Positions 47,501-56,337 are shown, counted from the first letter of the stretch. The stretch is 64,000 nucleotides of DNA from Rosettibacter firmus (GCF_036860695.1 NZ_JAYKGJ010000001.1:992001-1056000), one strand, 5' to 3'. Numbers and translations are program-made. Notes: generated by a model from the letters alone, not told the origin.

Positions 47501-47611
47501 ACTTCAATATCAAAAGGAAGATTTAATTTATCACCCCATGACGATAGAGAAAAAATTATCTGTCGATACTGTCAATTTAAGCCCATTTGTAGAATACAGG
47601 AAACTTTATAA
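44483..47611 (+). CDS. AddB-like PD-(D/E)XK nuclease/helicase-related subunit with Fe-S cysteines
   Basis: The 1042-residue protein has an inactive helicase-like N-terminal half without a Walker A motif and a C-terminal nuclease of the RecB/AddB type: SISQLETYALCPFKFFIER (about residue 740), RGKIDRIEL and NIVDYKLSG (the D...DxK acid site near 902-917), and cysteines CRYCQFKPIC (about 1027-1036) that with Cys749 form the AddB-type iron-sulfur staple. AddAB resects DNA ends for recombination repair. The partner AddA is not in this window. The start lies inside the previous gene. Confidence 0.85.
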   Translation: MILTKLNIEKVDIDYLINEKITDNTVSELLLIVPTNRKVRNLKKDIISLMPSRSAVELNIETLGTFSSKILNHIKPFRQLSEAASIVFIKQCFTEIKPKYFSIYKNEVPFGTLDRIKNVITEYKRHGITPSHLREEAEKLNKSEKFKTLDIADIYEKYINKCYTVNSFDIGDVYTNLLNINQEVFCKHFSSLYREVKIVIITGFNEFTNPEIEIINRLSHFSKIKLYINLDYNENNKLLFSHLDKCYRKFVDLGFKNVEDISESHLPEFRMLIRNELFKQFPEEKKYDYRHNIYKIIGFDRENEVELISKQIKNLIRTENVNPDKICVAFNLIQNYSLIVRDVFSKNGIPFNLTDRLRLDNSNPVKAIINLLEIAENDYYYQNIFRALNSGFINLNNIDLFNLYKISSELKIVSGKENWINIINDHLNNIETYDENDNRKDKIAALTKALEDIKLITTLLEPFEQKQTINQFRENLFNLIIKSGLPLKLLSLEYNQEENIRGFNKFIETINEIFDLLEEEKGKDEKYSLHFFMDQIRTACSWARFNIKEKSSYGVLITNLEEIRGLNFDYLFIGGLCDGDIPTRYNPEIFSTGKFRKQAFIHQTEERNLFYQALNCWNKKLFLSYPLTDNGRETVASAFLKEFDKIFITSEIKENELFTKIYSLEELQVYAGKNLWALNLLQKNFNVDKDHLQKSIDVEKQREENILSESIYNGFLLTDVDYKINIEEILNSFTQKQYSISQLETYALCPFKFFIERVLGIKIIEEPKEEIEAIELGRILHSILFEFYTKIKKVKIDLRNCSNAELENAKELILNIANKKIEQSLFKSPLTFYEKELLTGIDGNLDDSILGKFIEYESSLHDEYEPRFFEVQFGAMNVEEADNELSTLEPIKIDQLKLRGKIDRIELSNNDNSFNIVDYKLSGDKPKTRELKHGISLQLPVYLYAASELLKDKYGYNFTPNEMIIYSLKYSEEEFGKQKISLGRSKEFQSMQELIDNTILHIKNYVTSISKGRFNLSPHDDREKIICRYCQFKPICRIQETL

Positions 47612-47702
47612 AAGTCAAGTACCAGATAAAAAAAATCATTACTTTCTTGATAACAACACTTAGCTTTTATAATTTCATATCAAAATAAATTTAATTTTTA
47701 TT

Positions 47703-48566
47703 ATGACATTGTTACGATTATTACTATTAACCTCGATTATTGCCTGTTTCTTTCAGGCTTATAGATTTAGAAAGCATGAAATGTTTTATTATTTCTATAT
47801 ACTCGCTGCAGCTGATCCTGTAAATTTATTAAGATCTTACATCATAAAAAGTAATAACTTTGATGTATATTACTTTTCTATAATTTCAGTATTGTTAGTT
47901 TTTTCACTTCCCAAATTAAATATAAAATATAAACTTGCAGTTCTTTTGAGTATAATGACATATTTCATATTAGACCCATACCACATTAAAATATTGTTAA
48001 TATTTAATCTTTTACAATTCTTTATAATGCTTTATTTTATTAATAATATTATTAATGAGTGGTGGAACGATAAAGATATAAAATTTTTTATGGTCATACT
48101 TATAATCCAGCATCTATTTTTAATTATTAAAAGATACTTATTTTATACAGATATAAATACCTATTTAAATTTTTATACATATTTCCTGCTTCTTGATATA
48201 TTTTATACTTTCATTATAGTTATACTGGGTCCCCATAAAGGATTCTCATTAAATATCAAATGGTTAGATAAATTAACAGGAAGAAGAAAAATTATAGTTT
48301 ATGGCAATGGAAACCAGACATTTGATTTAAGTGACCTAATAAAATATGGATTAACCGAGAGAGAAATTGAGGTACTAAAATTAATAAGTCAAGGTTATAC
48401 ATCTAAGGAAATTGCAGAAAAGTTATATCTTTCGAAAAAAACTATTGATTATTATCGTAGCAATATTCGTGCAAAACTCAATCTTTCAAAAAAATCAGAA
48501 ATTATACGATTCTTAAAAGAGAGAAACTTTATTTCTGAACCGAATGAAATTTATCAGACAAAATAA
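47703..48566 (+). CDS. Membrane-bound LuxR-type transcription regulator
   Basis: About 180 N-terminal residues form six or seven membrane helices; residues about 205-280 are a LuxR/GerE helix-turn-helix domain (GLTEREIEVLKLISQGYTSKEIAEKLYLSKKTIDYYRSNIRAKL). There is no receiver domain, so it probably senses a membrane or envelope signal directly and regulates DNA from the membrane. The following 240-bp region contains repeated AATTGCT and TTAGTATT motifs which could be its operators. Its neighbours are two unknown membrane proteins. Confidence 0.82.
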   Translation: MTLLRLLLLTSIIACFFQAYRFRKHEMFYYFYILAAADPVNLLRSYIIKSNNFDVYYFSIISVLLVFSLPKLNIKYKLAVLLSIMTYFILDPYHIKILLIFNLLQFFIMLYFINNIINEWWNDKDIKFFMVILIIQHLFLIIKRYLFYTDINTYLNFYTYFLLLDIFYTFIIVILGPHKGFSLNIKWLDKLTGRRKIIVYGNGNQTFDLSDLIKYGLTEREIEVLKLISQGYTSKEIAEKLYLSKKTIDYYRSNIRAKLNLSKKSEIIRFLKERNFISEPNEIYQTK

Positions 48567-48627
48567 TCTCTTCTAAACATTTCCTTAATTTTTAAAAAAA
48601 ATTACCTGTCAAATAAATTATCCTTAT

Positions 48628-48732
48628 TAATTGCTAATAATTGCTCAATTAGTATTTTTTTAGTATTTCTATCACAAAAATTAGTACTAAATCCTAATGC
48701 GTAGACTTCATTATTATACTATTTTTGCGATA
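48628..48732 (+). promoter_or_regulatory. Promoter region with repeated motifs before the 157-residue membrane protein gene
   Basis: TATTTTTG at 48720-48727 fits TAnnTTTG. Upstream are direct repeats about 10-12 bp apart (one helical turn): TAATTGCT twice at 48628-48645 and TTAGTATT-like copies near 48649, 48660 and 48681. Such spacing is common for regulator binding, possibly the LuxR-type protein encoded just upstream. Confidence 0.4.
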
Positions 48733-48748
48733 AAGTTTTGAGGGCACC

Positions 48749-48794
48749 AATTGACCGGTTGAAAGCTAATGCAAGTAAACCGGTCAATAATTGG
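48749..48794 (+). repeat. Long inverted repeat in the leader of the membrane protein gene
   Basis: CCAATTGACCGGTT pairs with AACCGGTCAATAATTGG (one bulged A), enclosing a 17-nt loop. The stem is between the promoter and the ATG at 48807, so it would fold in the mRNA leader. No T-run follows, so it is not a normal terminator. It may be a regulatory RNA hairpin or a DNA operator. Confidence 0.6.
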
Positions 48795-48806
48795 TTAAAG
48801 CTATTA

Positions 48807-49280
48807 ATGTATAAAAATTTAAGATATTTTTTTTATAAACATCTAATGTTTATTAATCTCATTTACACTGTGGGATACTGGTCATTAATTATTTTCTCAA
48901 CTTATTTAGGTATTTATAATATAATTTATCCAAAAACATTGGTGGATGAATTCCAGGCTTCATTCAAAATATATGATAATTTATTAATCTTACTTACCAC
49001 ATGTATTTCACTGATACAAATCACAATTGCATTACTTATGATGTTAAGATTACATATTAAGCCAATATTACTCATTTCTGCTATAATATTTGCAATTTTA
49101 GCCTTTATTGAGTTTTTGCCCTCAATAGAAATAGTACCACCTTTTGAATATATAAACCAAATAACAATTATTAATCACCAGAAAGTAATAAAATTTTTAA
49201 TCTATTTATTCTTCTATTTGATTTCTCTAATTCTTTACTTTAAAACAAAAAACACTTATTCAGATATTAACCTTTCATAA
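48807..49280 (+). CDS. Small membrane protein of unknown function
   Basis: I do not recognise this 157-residue protein. It has four predicted membrane helices (about residues 15-40, 58-80, 84-105 and 130-150), with acidic loop residues near FIEFLPSIEI. A TTG 69 nt upstream opens the same frame, but it would place a strong hairpin in the coding part and add a polar stretch, so I prefer the ATG. It stops 1 bp before the stop of the convergent gene. Confidence 0.6.
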   Translation: MYKNLRYFFYKHLMFINLIYTVGYWSLIIFSTYLGIYNIIYPKTLVDEFQASFKIYDNLLILLTTCISLIQITIALLMMLRLHIKPILLISAIIFAILAFIEFLPSIEIVPPFEYINQITIINHQKVIKFLIYLFFYLISLILYFKTKNTYSDINLS

Positions 49281-49281
49281 A

Positions 49282-49929
49282 TTAACCTGTGAGTTTTTTC
49301 ATATTTCTTAAGAAAAGCAAGTAACTTAAAATTAATAATATCTCACCAATCAAAAATATTAATAAAGGAAATTCTACTGGACTTATTGAAGCAACCCTCT
49401 TTTGAAAATCATAAGTAAAAGAAAAGAGAATTAATACAACACCTACAAAAGCTGTCAATGTACTAAATTTATCAGTCTTTAATACATATCCTTTTTGTTG
49501 CAGGTAAAAACTTATTAAAGAAAAAATAATCATACTTATTGCAATTGTAACTGGAGCATAAACAGGTGCAATCCATGGTACAGGAATTAAAAATAAAATA
49601 TCATCAGTCATCAACGATTCAGGCCAGTTTAAAAACAACTTGAGCCACACATAATAAAAAATATCCCACACTCCAAAACAAAAAATGAAATAGAAAAATC
49701 TTTCTATAAAAAATTTTCCACACAAAATACCTATTGAAAGTAACATTACAATAGTCGAAAATTCTCTTATTAATTCTATTATAAAAATTTTTGTAGGAAT
49801 TAATTTCAAAGGAAAATGAAAACCCTCTGGATAGTATAATTCTCTCAAATATACAACAATAACAGCTTCAAGATTTGCCATAAAAAGGCTAAATACAAAT
49901 AATAGAATTAACTTGTGATGTAATTTCAT
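49282..49929 (-). CDS. Membrane protein of unknown function
   Basis: A 215-residue protein with about six predicted helices (residues 5-25, 50-70, 75-95, 118-140, 158-175 and 186-208). I cannot assign a family. GAGGGTTTC precedes the ATG. It is convergent with the neighbouring small membrane protein with no room for a terminator between them. Confidence 0.65.
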   Translation of the reverse strand: MKLHHKLILLFVFSLFMANLEAVIVVYLRELYYPEGFHFPLKLIPTKIFIIELIREFSTIVMLLSIGILCGKFFIERFFYFIFCFGVWDIFYYVWLKLFLNWPESLMTDDILFLIPVPWIAPVYAPVTIAISMIIFSLISFYLQQKGYVLKTDKFSTLTAFVGVVLILFSFTYDFQKRVASISPVEFPLLIFLIGEILLILSYLLFLRNMKKLTG

Positions 49930-49995
49930 TTTGAAACCCTCATATTATTAGTAAATAACTATTGAAAACTTCATATATAATTTTTATTTTTTCAA

Positions 49996-50027
49996 TGCCA
50001 CTGCAAAACGCGGTGGCAATTTTTTTT
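49996..50027 (+). terminator. Intrinsic terminator upstream of greA
   Basis: Stem TGCCACTGC/GCGGTGGCA (one T-G pair) is followed by ATTTTTTTT. The nearest plus-strand gene upstream ends over 700 bp earlier at 49280, so the terminator would stop a transcript running antisense through the 215-residue membrane protein gene. Confidence 0.8.
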
Positions 50028-50054
50028 GAGTTCATACCACTCATTATAATTTTG
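50025..50054 (+). promoter_or_regulatory. greA promoter
   Basis: TTTG at 50025-50028 and TAATTTTG at 50047-50054 are 18 bp apart, matching the -33 TTTG and -7 TAnnTTTG consensus of Bacteroidota-type promoters. The -33 element is made by the end of the terminator T-run. Confidence 0.65.
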
Positions 50055-50084
50055 TTTTTTTAGCAACAAAAAAGGAGTAAGACG

Positions 50085-50555
50085 GTGTCAAATTTTGTTT
50101 ATCTAAGTAAAGAACGTATAAGAGAATTAGAAAAAGAATTAGCTGAACTTAAGAATCATGGCAGAAAACAAATGGCAGAACGGATTGCAGAAGCCAGATC
50201 TCATGGCGATCTTTCAGAAAATGCTGAATATGATGCTGCAAAAGAAGAACAGGGATTACTTGAATTAAAAATTAGTAAACTCGAAGACCTGCTCTCAAGA
50301 GCAAGAGTTATTGATACTTCAAATATGCCAAAGGATCAGGTTCATATTCTCTCAAAAGTTAAAGTGAAAAATCTTAACAATAATAAAATATTTGAATATA
50401 TACTTGTATCTCCAGAAGAAGCAGATTTAGAAAAAGGTAAAATTTCTATTTCTTCTCCTGTTGGTCAGGCATTAATGGGTGCTAAAGCTGGTCAGATAGT
50501 CGAAGCAAAAGTACCGGCCGGTATTATAAAATTCGAAATCTTGGGAATTGAATAA
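50085..50555 (+). CDS. greA: Transcription elongation factor GreA
   Basis: The 156-residue protein has the N-terminal coiled coil with LSKERIRELEKELAELK and ARSHGDLSENAEYDAAKEEQ (the tip acids D and E that act in the RNA polymerase secondary channel), and the C-terminal FKBP-like domain ending ISSPVGQALMGAKAGQ. It rescues backtracked polymerase by stimulating transcript cleavage. The start is GTG with AAGGAG at good spacing. It overlaps ribD. Confidence 0.96.
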   Translation: MSNFVYLSKERIRELEKELAELKNHGRKQMAERIAEARSHGDLSENAEYDAAKEEQGLLELKISKLEDLLSRARVIDTSNMPKDQVHILSKVKVKNLNNNKIFEYILVSPEEADLEKGKISISSPVGQALMGAKAGQIVEAKVPAGIIKFEILGIE

Positions 50556-51648
50556 TTTGCTGGACGAATCATATTTACAAATTGCTCTGGAATTAGCTAA
50601 GAAGGGGAAAGGCAAAGTAAGTCCATCTCCTCTTGTTGGAGCTTTACTCGTAAAAAATGATAAAATAATAGGAGCAGCTTATAGAAATTCTCCTTCAGAA
50701 ATAAGTACAGAAATTTTAGCTATAAAAAAATCAAAAGAGAATACTGAAGGTGCAACTCTTTATACTAACTTAGAACCATGTACACTTTCAACCGATACAC
50801 AGGATTGCATCGATTTCATTATTCAATCTGGAATTAAGAAAGTTGTCATTGGTTCATTAAATCCAAGACCAGACTACAAGGGTCAATCTATTAAAAAATT
50901 AAGGAAAGCTGGTATTGAAGTTAAAACTGGCATACTTGAAAATGAATGTATCGATATAAATAAATTTTATTTTAAATATATCTCAACTTCACTTCCTTAC
51001 ATCACATTAAAAATGGCAATTACTATTGATGGAAAAATAGCAGATACTTCTGGTAATTCTAAATGGTTAACATCCGTTGAATCGAGATGTCTGGTTCATG
51101 AACTCCGTTCAGAATATGATGCAGTTATGGTTGGTTTTAAAAGTGTAAAAATTGATAATCCTGAACTAACCGTTAGACTTGTTGAAGGTAGAAATCCCAA
51201 AAGAATCATACTCGATTCTAAACTTCAGTTAAGCTTAGAATCAAATCTTGTAAAAAAGAATCTTGATAAAAATTTGATAATTGTTACTTCACAAAAAAAT
51301 CAAAACAAGAAGAAAAAAATTAATGCTTATCTTAAAAGAGGGATAAAGATTTTATTTGTTCCAGAAAAAAGTAATGGCAAATTAGACCTGCTGAAAACTC
51401 TTTCCATTCTCTCTGAAGAGAAAATCACATCTGTACTTGTTGAGGGTGGTAGCAAAGTTTTCACCAGTTTTATAAAACAAAAACTCGAAGATGAGATTTT
51501 AATTTTTATATCACCTAAAATACTTGGACGTGGCTTACCACTCTGCTCTAATCTTGGAATAAAAAGTTTATCAGAAGCTATAAATTATTCTATAAAAGAA
51601 GTCGAAAAAATAGGTGATGATGCTTTAATTAAATTAATGAGAAGATAA
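50548..51648 (+). CDS. ribD: RibD-type riboflavin biosynthesis protein with a degenerate deaminase domain
   Basis: The 366-residue protein keeps the RibD order: deaminase domain (about 1-145) and reductase domain (about 150-366; LKMAITIDGKIADTSGNSKW, DAVMVGFKSVKIDNPELTVR, VLVEGGSKVFTSF). In the deaminase part the zinc-binding HAE is STE (Ser53-Thr54-Glu55) and the usual PCSHxGRTPPC is PCTLSTDTQDC; the Cys pair (78 and 87) and the Glu remain. Loss of the His ligand suggests weak or absent deaminase activity, as in plant PyrR. The reductase seems intact. The start is TTG within greA; a TTG three codons later is also possible. Confidence 0.85.
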   Translation: MNNLLDESYLQIALELAKKGKGKVSPSPLVGALLVKNDKIIGAAYRNSPSEISTEILAIKKSKENTEGATLYTNLEPCTLSTDTQDCIDFIIQSGIKKVVIGSLNPRPDYKGQSIKKLRKAGIEVKTGILENECIDINKFYFKYISTSLPYITLKMAITIDGKIADTSGNSKWLTSVESRCLVHELRSEYDAVMVGFKSVKIDNPELTVRLVEGRNPKRIILDSKLQLSLESNLVKKNLDKNLIIVTSQKNQNKKKKINAYLKRGIKILFVPEKSNGKLDLLKTLSILSEEKITSVLVEGGSKVFTSFIKQKLEDEILIFISPKILGRGLPLCSNLGIKSLSEAINYSIKEVEKIGDDALIKLMRR

Positions 51649-51675
51649 TCTTTTTAAAAGCTACCAATTAATTTC

Positions 51676-53034
51676 ATGAAAAGTTTAGAACAAAAAATAA
51701 TTAACTTTATTGCAAGGTATAATTTAATTGAAAAAAATGATAACTTATTAATATCATTTAGCGGAGGTCCCGATTCTGTTTTTGCTTTATACTTTTTCAA
51801 TAAGTTCAAAAAGAAATACAAGATTAAAATTGCTGCAATTCATTTTAATCATCAACTAAGAGGTAAAGAATCTGACGAAGACGAAATGTTTTGCTCGGAG
51901 TTTTGCAAGAAATTAGATATTCCTTTCTACTCATTCAGACTTAATGTTAAAGATTATGCAAAGAAAAATAAACTTTCAATCGAAGAAGCAGCAAGAGAAC
52001 TCCGCTATAATTTTCTCGATAAATTTTCCATAGAAGAAAATTATAATAAAATTCTTACTGCTCACAATCTAAACGATAACACAGAAACAATTTTATTAAA
52101 TTTATTCAGTGGAACAGGTTTTTCAGGTTTATCGGGTATACCAATTAAACGTGGTAAAATTATTCGTCCATTACTTTGTATATCAAAAGATGAGATTCTG
52201 GAATATCTCAATCAAAACAACATCAACTATAGGATTGATTCTTCTAATCTTCAAAATGATTTTAAAAGAAATATCATAAGAAACGAAATCTTGCCTTTGA
52301 TAAGAAAAAATTTAAATCCAAAAGTTGATAGTGCAATTTTCAGATCATCAAAACTTCTCGAAAATTTTAATTCTATTATAGAAAAACACATAAATGAACT
52401 TACTGAAAAATATATCAGAATCTCCAGAGGGAACATATTCATCAAATTATCCGCTCAAAAAATTGATGATGGTATCTTAGGTGAAATTCTTAAAAGAATA
52501 TTAAAAGATAATTTTAATTATTCTATTGAATATGATGATTTAATGAAAATCAAATCATTATTCGATAAACAAACAGGAAAAGAAATTAATATATCTAAAA
52601 AAATTAAGGCAATTAGAGAAAGAAATTACATAAGTATTTCTTTGAAAAAAGAAGAAAGCAATTCGTTCTTTAATTTAAAAGTTGGAGAGAAAATAAAAAT
52701 TAACAATAAAACTTTGGGTATTGAAGAAGTTGATAAAAACAAAATAAAATTAATAAAAAGAAAAAATATTGAATATATTTCTGCCGATAAATTGAGTAAC
52801 GATTTTATTTTACGAAAATGGGAAGCTGGCGATAAATTCATACCATTAGGCATGAAGAAACTGAAAAAGGTTTCTGATTTTTTAACTGATGAAAAAATAA
52901 AATCTTCAGAAAAAAAAGATAAATTTGTATTAGTGAACAATAATTTAATTGTCTGGGTTGTAGGTCATAGAATAGATGACCGAGTAAAAATTACTTCACA
53001 AACTAAAAGGATATTAAAACTGTGGATAAAATAG
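51676..53034 (+). CDS. tilS: tRNA(Ile)-lysidine synthase TilS
   Basis: The PP-loop SFSGGPDSVFAL (about residue 30), HFNHQLRGKESDEDE and LTAHNLNDNTETILLNL identify TilS; the C-terminal domain has RKWEAGDKFIPLGMKKLKKVSDF, typical of the tRNA-binding tail. It converts C34 of tRNA-Ile2 (CAU) into lysidine using ATP and lysine. The 452-residue length is normal for the long form. It overlaps hpt by 13 bp. No clear ribosome binding site. Confidence 0.95.
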   Translation: MKSLEQKIINFIARYNLIEKNDNLLISFSGGPDSVFALYFFNKFKKKYKIKIAAIHFNHQLRGKESDEDEMFCSEFCKKLDIPFYSFRLNVKDYAKKNKLSIEEAARELRYNFLDKFSIEENYNKILTAHNLNDNTETILLNLFSGTGFSGLSGIPIKRGKIIRPLLCISKDEILEYLNQNNINYRIDSSNLQNDFKRNIIRNEILPLIRKNLNPKVDSAIFRSSKLLENFNSIIEKHINELTEKYIRISRGNIFIKLSAQKIDDGILGEILKRILKDNFNYSIEYDDLMKIKSLFDKQTGKEINISKKIKAIRERNYISISLKKEESNSFFNLKVGEKIKINNKTLGIEEVDKNKIKLIKRKNIEYISADKLSNDFILRKWEAGDKFIPLGMKKLKKVSDFLTDEKIKSSEKKDKFVLVNNNLIVWVVGHRIDDRVKITSQTKRILKLWIK

Positions 53035-53585
53035 ATATTCAAAGTGCAAAAGAATTGTGGATTGGAACTGAAAAATTTGTTCCTTTTATAACAGAAGAAC
53101 AAATTCAAAAAAGAATAGCAGAATTAGGTAAAGAAATATCAAACGACTATAAAGCTAAATTACCTATATTCATTGGAGTTTTGAACGGCTCTTTTATGTT
53201 CATGGCCGATTTAATGAAACATATAACCATTAATTGCGAAATTGATTTTTTTAAACTTTCCAGTTATGGCGATGCAAAAATAAGCTCTGGAAAAGTAAAA
53301 CTTATTAAAGACTTAAATGCCGATATTACAGACAGACATCTAATAATAGTTGAAGATATTGTTGATACTGGATTATCTATTAAATACATAGAAAAATTAA
53401 TGGAAAGCCATAGCCCTGCAAGCATGAAAGTTGCATCGCTACTGGTGAAAGAAGATAGTATAAAATATGATGTGAAAATTGATTATATTGGATTCAAAAT
53501 TCAGAACAAATTTGTAATTGGATACGGATTGGATTATGCTCAGAAATACAGAAATTTAAAATCTATTTATGTGTTAAGTGAATAA
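53022..53585 (+). CDS. hpt: Hypoxanthine phosphoribosyltransferase
   Basis: This 187-residue protein has the PRPP-binding motif IIVEDIVDTGLS (about residues 104-115), LPIFIGVLNGSFMFMADL and the C-terminal FVIGYGLDYAQKYRNL typical of Hpt. It salvages hypoxanthine (and often guanine) to the nucleotide. It starts with GTG inside the end of tilS. The order tilS-hpt-ftsH is conserved across many bacteria, which supports both assignments. Confidence 0.95.
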   Translation: MDKIDIQSAKELWIGTEKFVPFITEEQIQKRIAELGKEISNDYKAKLPIFIGVLNGSFMFMADLMKHITINCEIDFFKLSSYGDAKISSGKVKLIKDLNADITDRHLIIVEDIVDTGLSIKYIEKLMESHSPASMKVASLLVKEDSIKYDVKIDYIGFKIQNKFVIGYGLDYAQKYRNLKSIYVLSE

Positions 53586-53606
53586 ATAAAGGTGTAAATT
53601 TAAATT

Positions 53607-55679
53607 ATGGCAAATAACGACAATCGACATAAGAATAACAAATCAAAACCTCCTTTTGGTAATGGTTCTCAAAAACCTGAAGGTGATTTTGATTGGTCAA
53701 AAATTATTAGAACTGTAATCAGCTGGGGTACGGTAATAATTGCTGCAGTTATTATTATGCAATTTATGAAATCCGGAACCCCTAATATGATTGATGTTCC
53801 CTACGATGTTTACGAAAAGTTCCTGGAAAGTGGAAAAATTGCAAGCGCTAAAATCATAAAAACTGATGTAAACGATTATAGATTTGAAGGTAAATTAATT
53901 CAAAAAGAAAAAATATTCTTAAATGGTGCTTATGTTGATGTTCAAAACTTTAGCGTAACATTAATTGAACCTGTTCTTCAGGATCAGGTTAAGATATGGA
54001 AAGAAAAGAATATTAAATTTACTTTTGTCAAAGAATCAAATGAATGGACTTCTATACTCTTTGGGCTTATACCATGGATTATAATTTTTGGTATCTGGAT
54101 CTTAATCTTTAGAAGAATGCAAGCTGGAGCCGGTGGAACAAAAGGAATCTTTAACTTTGGTAAAAGTAGAGCCAAATTAATAACAGAATCATCAATTAAA
54201 GTAACATTTAAAGATGTTGCTGGTGCTGACGAAGCAAAATTAGAATTAGAAGAAATAATTGAATTCCTTAAGGAACCTGCTAAATTTCAAAGACTTGGTG
54301 GTAAAATTCCACGTGGTGTTTTATTATTAGGACCTCCTGGAACAGGAAAAACTTTATTAGCAAGAGCTGTTGCTGGCGAGGCTGGAGTTCCTTTCTTTTC
54401 AATCTCGGGAGCAGACTTTGTTGAAATGTTTGTCGGTGTTGGTGCAAGTCGTGTTCGCGATCTTTTTGAACAAGGTAAAAAGAATGCCCCATGCATAATC
54501 TTCATTGACGAGATTGATGCTGTCGGAAGACATCGTGGAGCCGGATTAGGTGGTGGACACGATGAACGTGAACAAACCTTAAATCAATTACTTGTTGAAA
54601 TGGACGGCTTCGAACAAAATAGTGGTGTAATTATAATTGCTGCTACAAATCGCCCGGATGTTCTTGATCCTGCTTTGTTAAGACCAGGAAGATTTGATAG
54701 ACAAATTGTAGTCGACCGCCCTGATGTTAAAGGTAGAGAAGGAATTCTTAAAGTTCATACAAGAAAAATACCTCTCGATTCTGATGTAGATTTAGCTGTA
54801 CTTGCCAAAGCTACACCTGGACTTGCTGGTGCAGAATTGGCAAATATGGTTAACGAAGCTGCTTTACTTGCAGCAAGAAAAAATAAAAAGAAAGTTTCGA
54901 TGGAAGACTTTGAAGAAGCTAAAGATAAAGTAATGATGGGAATAGAAAGAAAGAGTTTAATAATTTCAGAAGAAGAGAAAAAAATCACTGCTTATCACGA
55001 AATTGGTCATGTACTTGTTGCTAAAATGCTTCCCGAAGCCGATCCGGTTCATAAAGTTACAATCATTCCTCGTGGAAGAGCTCTTGGTGTTACTACTTAT
55101 TTACCTGTAGACGAAAAACACACTTATTCAAAAGAATATCTCGAAGCAATGATTACATATGCACTTGGCGGAAGAGCAGCAGAAAAAATTGTATTTAAGA
55201 GATTTACTACAGGTGCAGGTAATGATATAGAAAAAGCAACCAGTATTGCTCGCAAAATGGTTTGTGAATGGGGAATGAGCGAAAAATTAGGTCCACTGGC
55301 TTATGGCGCTAAAGAAGAAGAGATCTTCCTTGGTAGAGAAATAACAAAACACAAAGATTATAGCGAAAAGACCGCACAGGAAATTGATGAAGAAGTTAAA
55401 AAGATTGTTATGACATGTATGGAAAGAGCAGAAAAAATTCTTCAGGAAAATATCGAATTATTACATAAACTCTCAAAAGAACTACTCGAAAGAGAAATTC
55501 TTGATTCTGAAGAAATAGATAAAATTATGAAAGGAGAAGAATTACCACCGATTAAGAAAAATGGCGGGGAAAATAATGCTGAAAAAAATCAGGAAATCCC
55601 TGAACATGTAAAAAAACTATTAGAAGAAAGGGAAAAAAGAGAATCCTCCAAAAATTCTGATAAGGCAAATGGTAGCTAG
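53607..55679 (+). CDS. ftsH: ATP-dependent zinc metalloprotease FtsH
   Basis: The 690-residue protein has two membrane helices (about 33-50 and 150-170) around a periplasmic domain, an AAA module (Walker A GPPGTGKT about residue 242, Walker [16 protein letters not shown] region [20 protein letters not shown]) and a zinc protease site HEIGH (464-468), where most FtsH have HEAGH. It degrades misfolded and regulatory membrane proteins. The C-terminus after about residue 645 is charged and low in complexity. The stop overlaps the next gene. Confidence 0.97.
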   Translation: MANNDNRHKNNKSKPPFGNGSQKPEGDFDWSKIIRTVISWGTVIIAAVIIMQFMKSGTPNMIDVPYDVYEKFLESGKIASAKIIKTDVNDYRFEGKLIQKEKIFLNGAYVDVQNFSVTLIEPVLQDQVKIWKEKNIKFTFVKESNEWTSILFGLIPWIIIFGIWILIFRRMQAGAGGTKGIFNFGKSRAKLITESSIKVTFKDVAGADEAKLELEEIIEFLKEPAKFQRLGGKIPRGVLLLGPPGTGKTLLARAVAGEAGVPFFSISGADFVEMFVGVGASRVRDLFEQGKKNAPCIIFIDEIDAVGRHRGAGLGGGHDEREQTLNQLLVEMDGFEQNSGVIIIAATNRPDVLDPALLRPGRFDRQIVVDRPDVKGREGILKVHTRKIPLDSDVDLAVLAKATPGLAGAELANMVNEAALLAARKNKKKVSMEDFEEAKDKVMMGIERKSLIISEEEKKITAYHEIGHVLVAKMLPEADPVHKVTIIPRGRALGVTTYLPVDEKHTYSKEYLEAMITYALGGRAAEKIVFKRFTTGAGNDIEKATSIARKMVCEWGMSEKLGPLAYGAKEEEIFLGREITKHKDYSEKTAQEIDEEVKKIVMTCMERAEKILQENIELLHKLSKELLEREILDSEEIDKIMKGEELPPIKKNGGENNAEKNQEIPEHVKKLLEEREKRESSKNSDKANGS

Positions 55680-56337
55680 TGAACACGCAACTATCGATTA
55701 TCAAAGTGAAGTTCTAAGAAAAACAATTCATCTTTGTTCACTTTCTATTCCAGTTATTTATTATTTTATTACAAAAGAACTGGCATTAAAAATATTAATC
55801 CCTCTCTTAATTTTATCACTTATTATTGATCTCGGTAGATATTATTTCAAACCAATACAAGATTTTTTTTATAACCTGTTTGGATTCCTTCTAAGAAGAC
55901 ACGAAAAAGATCATCAAAAGAAAAATCTTAATGGTGCTACTTACGTTTTAATTTCCGCTGTTCTGGTTATTCTTATATTTCCAAAAGTATTTGTTGTTAC
56001 TTCTTTTTCCGTGCTCATAATTGGCGATATTGCAGCAGCTCTGATTGGCAGAAAATATGGTAGAAGAAAATTTTTATTAAAAAGTCTGGAAGGTACTTTA
56101 GCATTTTTCTTTTTTTCGTGTATAGTTATTCTTTTTACTCCCAAAATAGAAGGAAATATTCTTGAATTTATTATAGGATTTATTTCCGTTGCAGTTGGAG
56201 CCATCGCAGAAAATATATCTATTGGCTGGGCAGACGATAATCTTACAATTCCTATTACTGTTGGATTAACCATGTGGATTTTATACTCAATTTTATTCCC
56301 ACATATGCCCTTAATTCTTCCTAACGTCCCAAATTAA
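55669..56337 (+). CDS. Diacylglycerol/polyprenol kinase-family membrane protein
   Basis: A 222-residue protein with about six to seven membrane helices and the SEC59/dolichol-kinase/phytol-kinase pattern: [40 protein letters not shown] and [13 protein letters not shown], then a final [13 protein letters not shown]. It may phosphorylate a polyprenol, phytol or similar lipid using CTP. It overlaps ftsH by 11 bp. The substrate cannot be predicted. Confidence 0.83.
   Translation: MVASEHATIDYQSEVLRKTIHLCSLSIPVIYYFITKELALKILIPLLILSLIIDLGRYYFKPIQDFFYNLFGFLLRRHEKDHQKKNLNGATYVLISAVLVILIFPKVFVVTSFSVLIIGDIAAALIGRKYGRRKFLLKSLEGTLAFFFFSCIVILFTPKIEGNILEFIIGFISVAVGAIAENISIGWADDNLTIPITVGLTMWILYSILFPHMPLILPNVPN

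Noticed and set aside
48749-48794. The inverted repeat as an integron attC site or a small transposable element
   Set aside because: No attC core motifs, no cassette structure and no second copy in the window were seen.
48738-48806. N-terminal extension of the 157-residue membrane protein from a TTG codon
   Set aside because: The extension would be polar, begins with TTG without ribosome binding site and covers the leader inverted repeat. The ATG at 48807 is more likely.
54280-54505. Open frames antisense to the ftsH AAA module
   Set aside because: They mirror the highly conserved Walker region and are shadows of ftsH.
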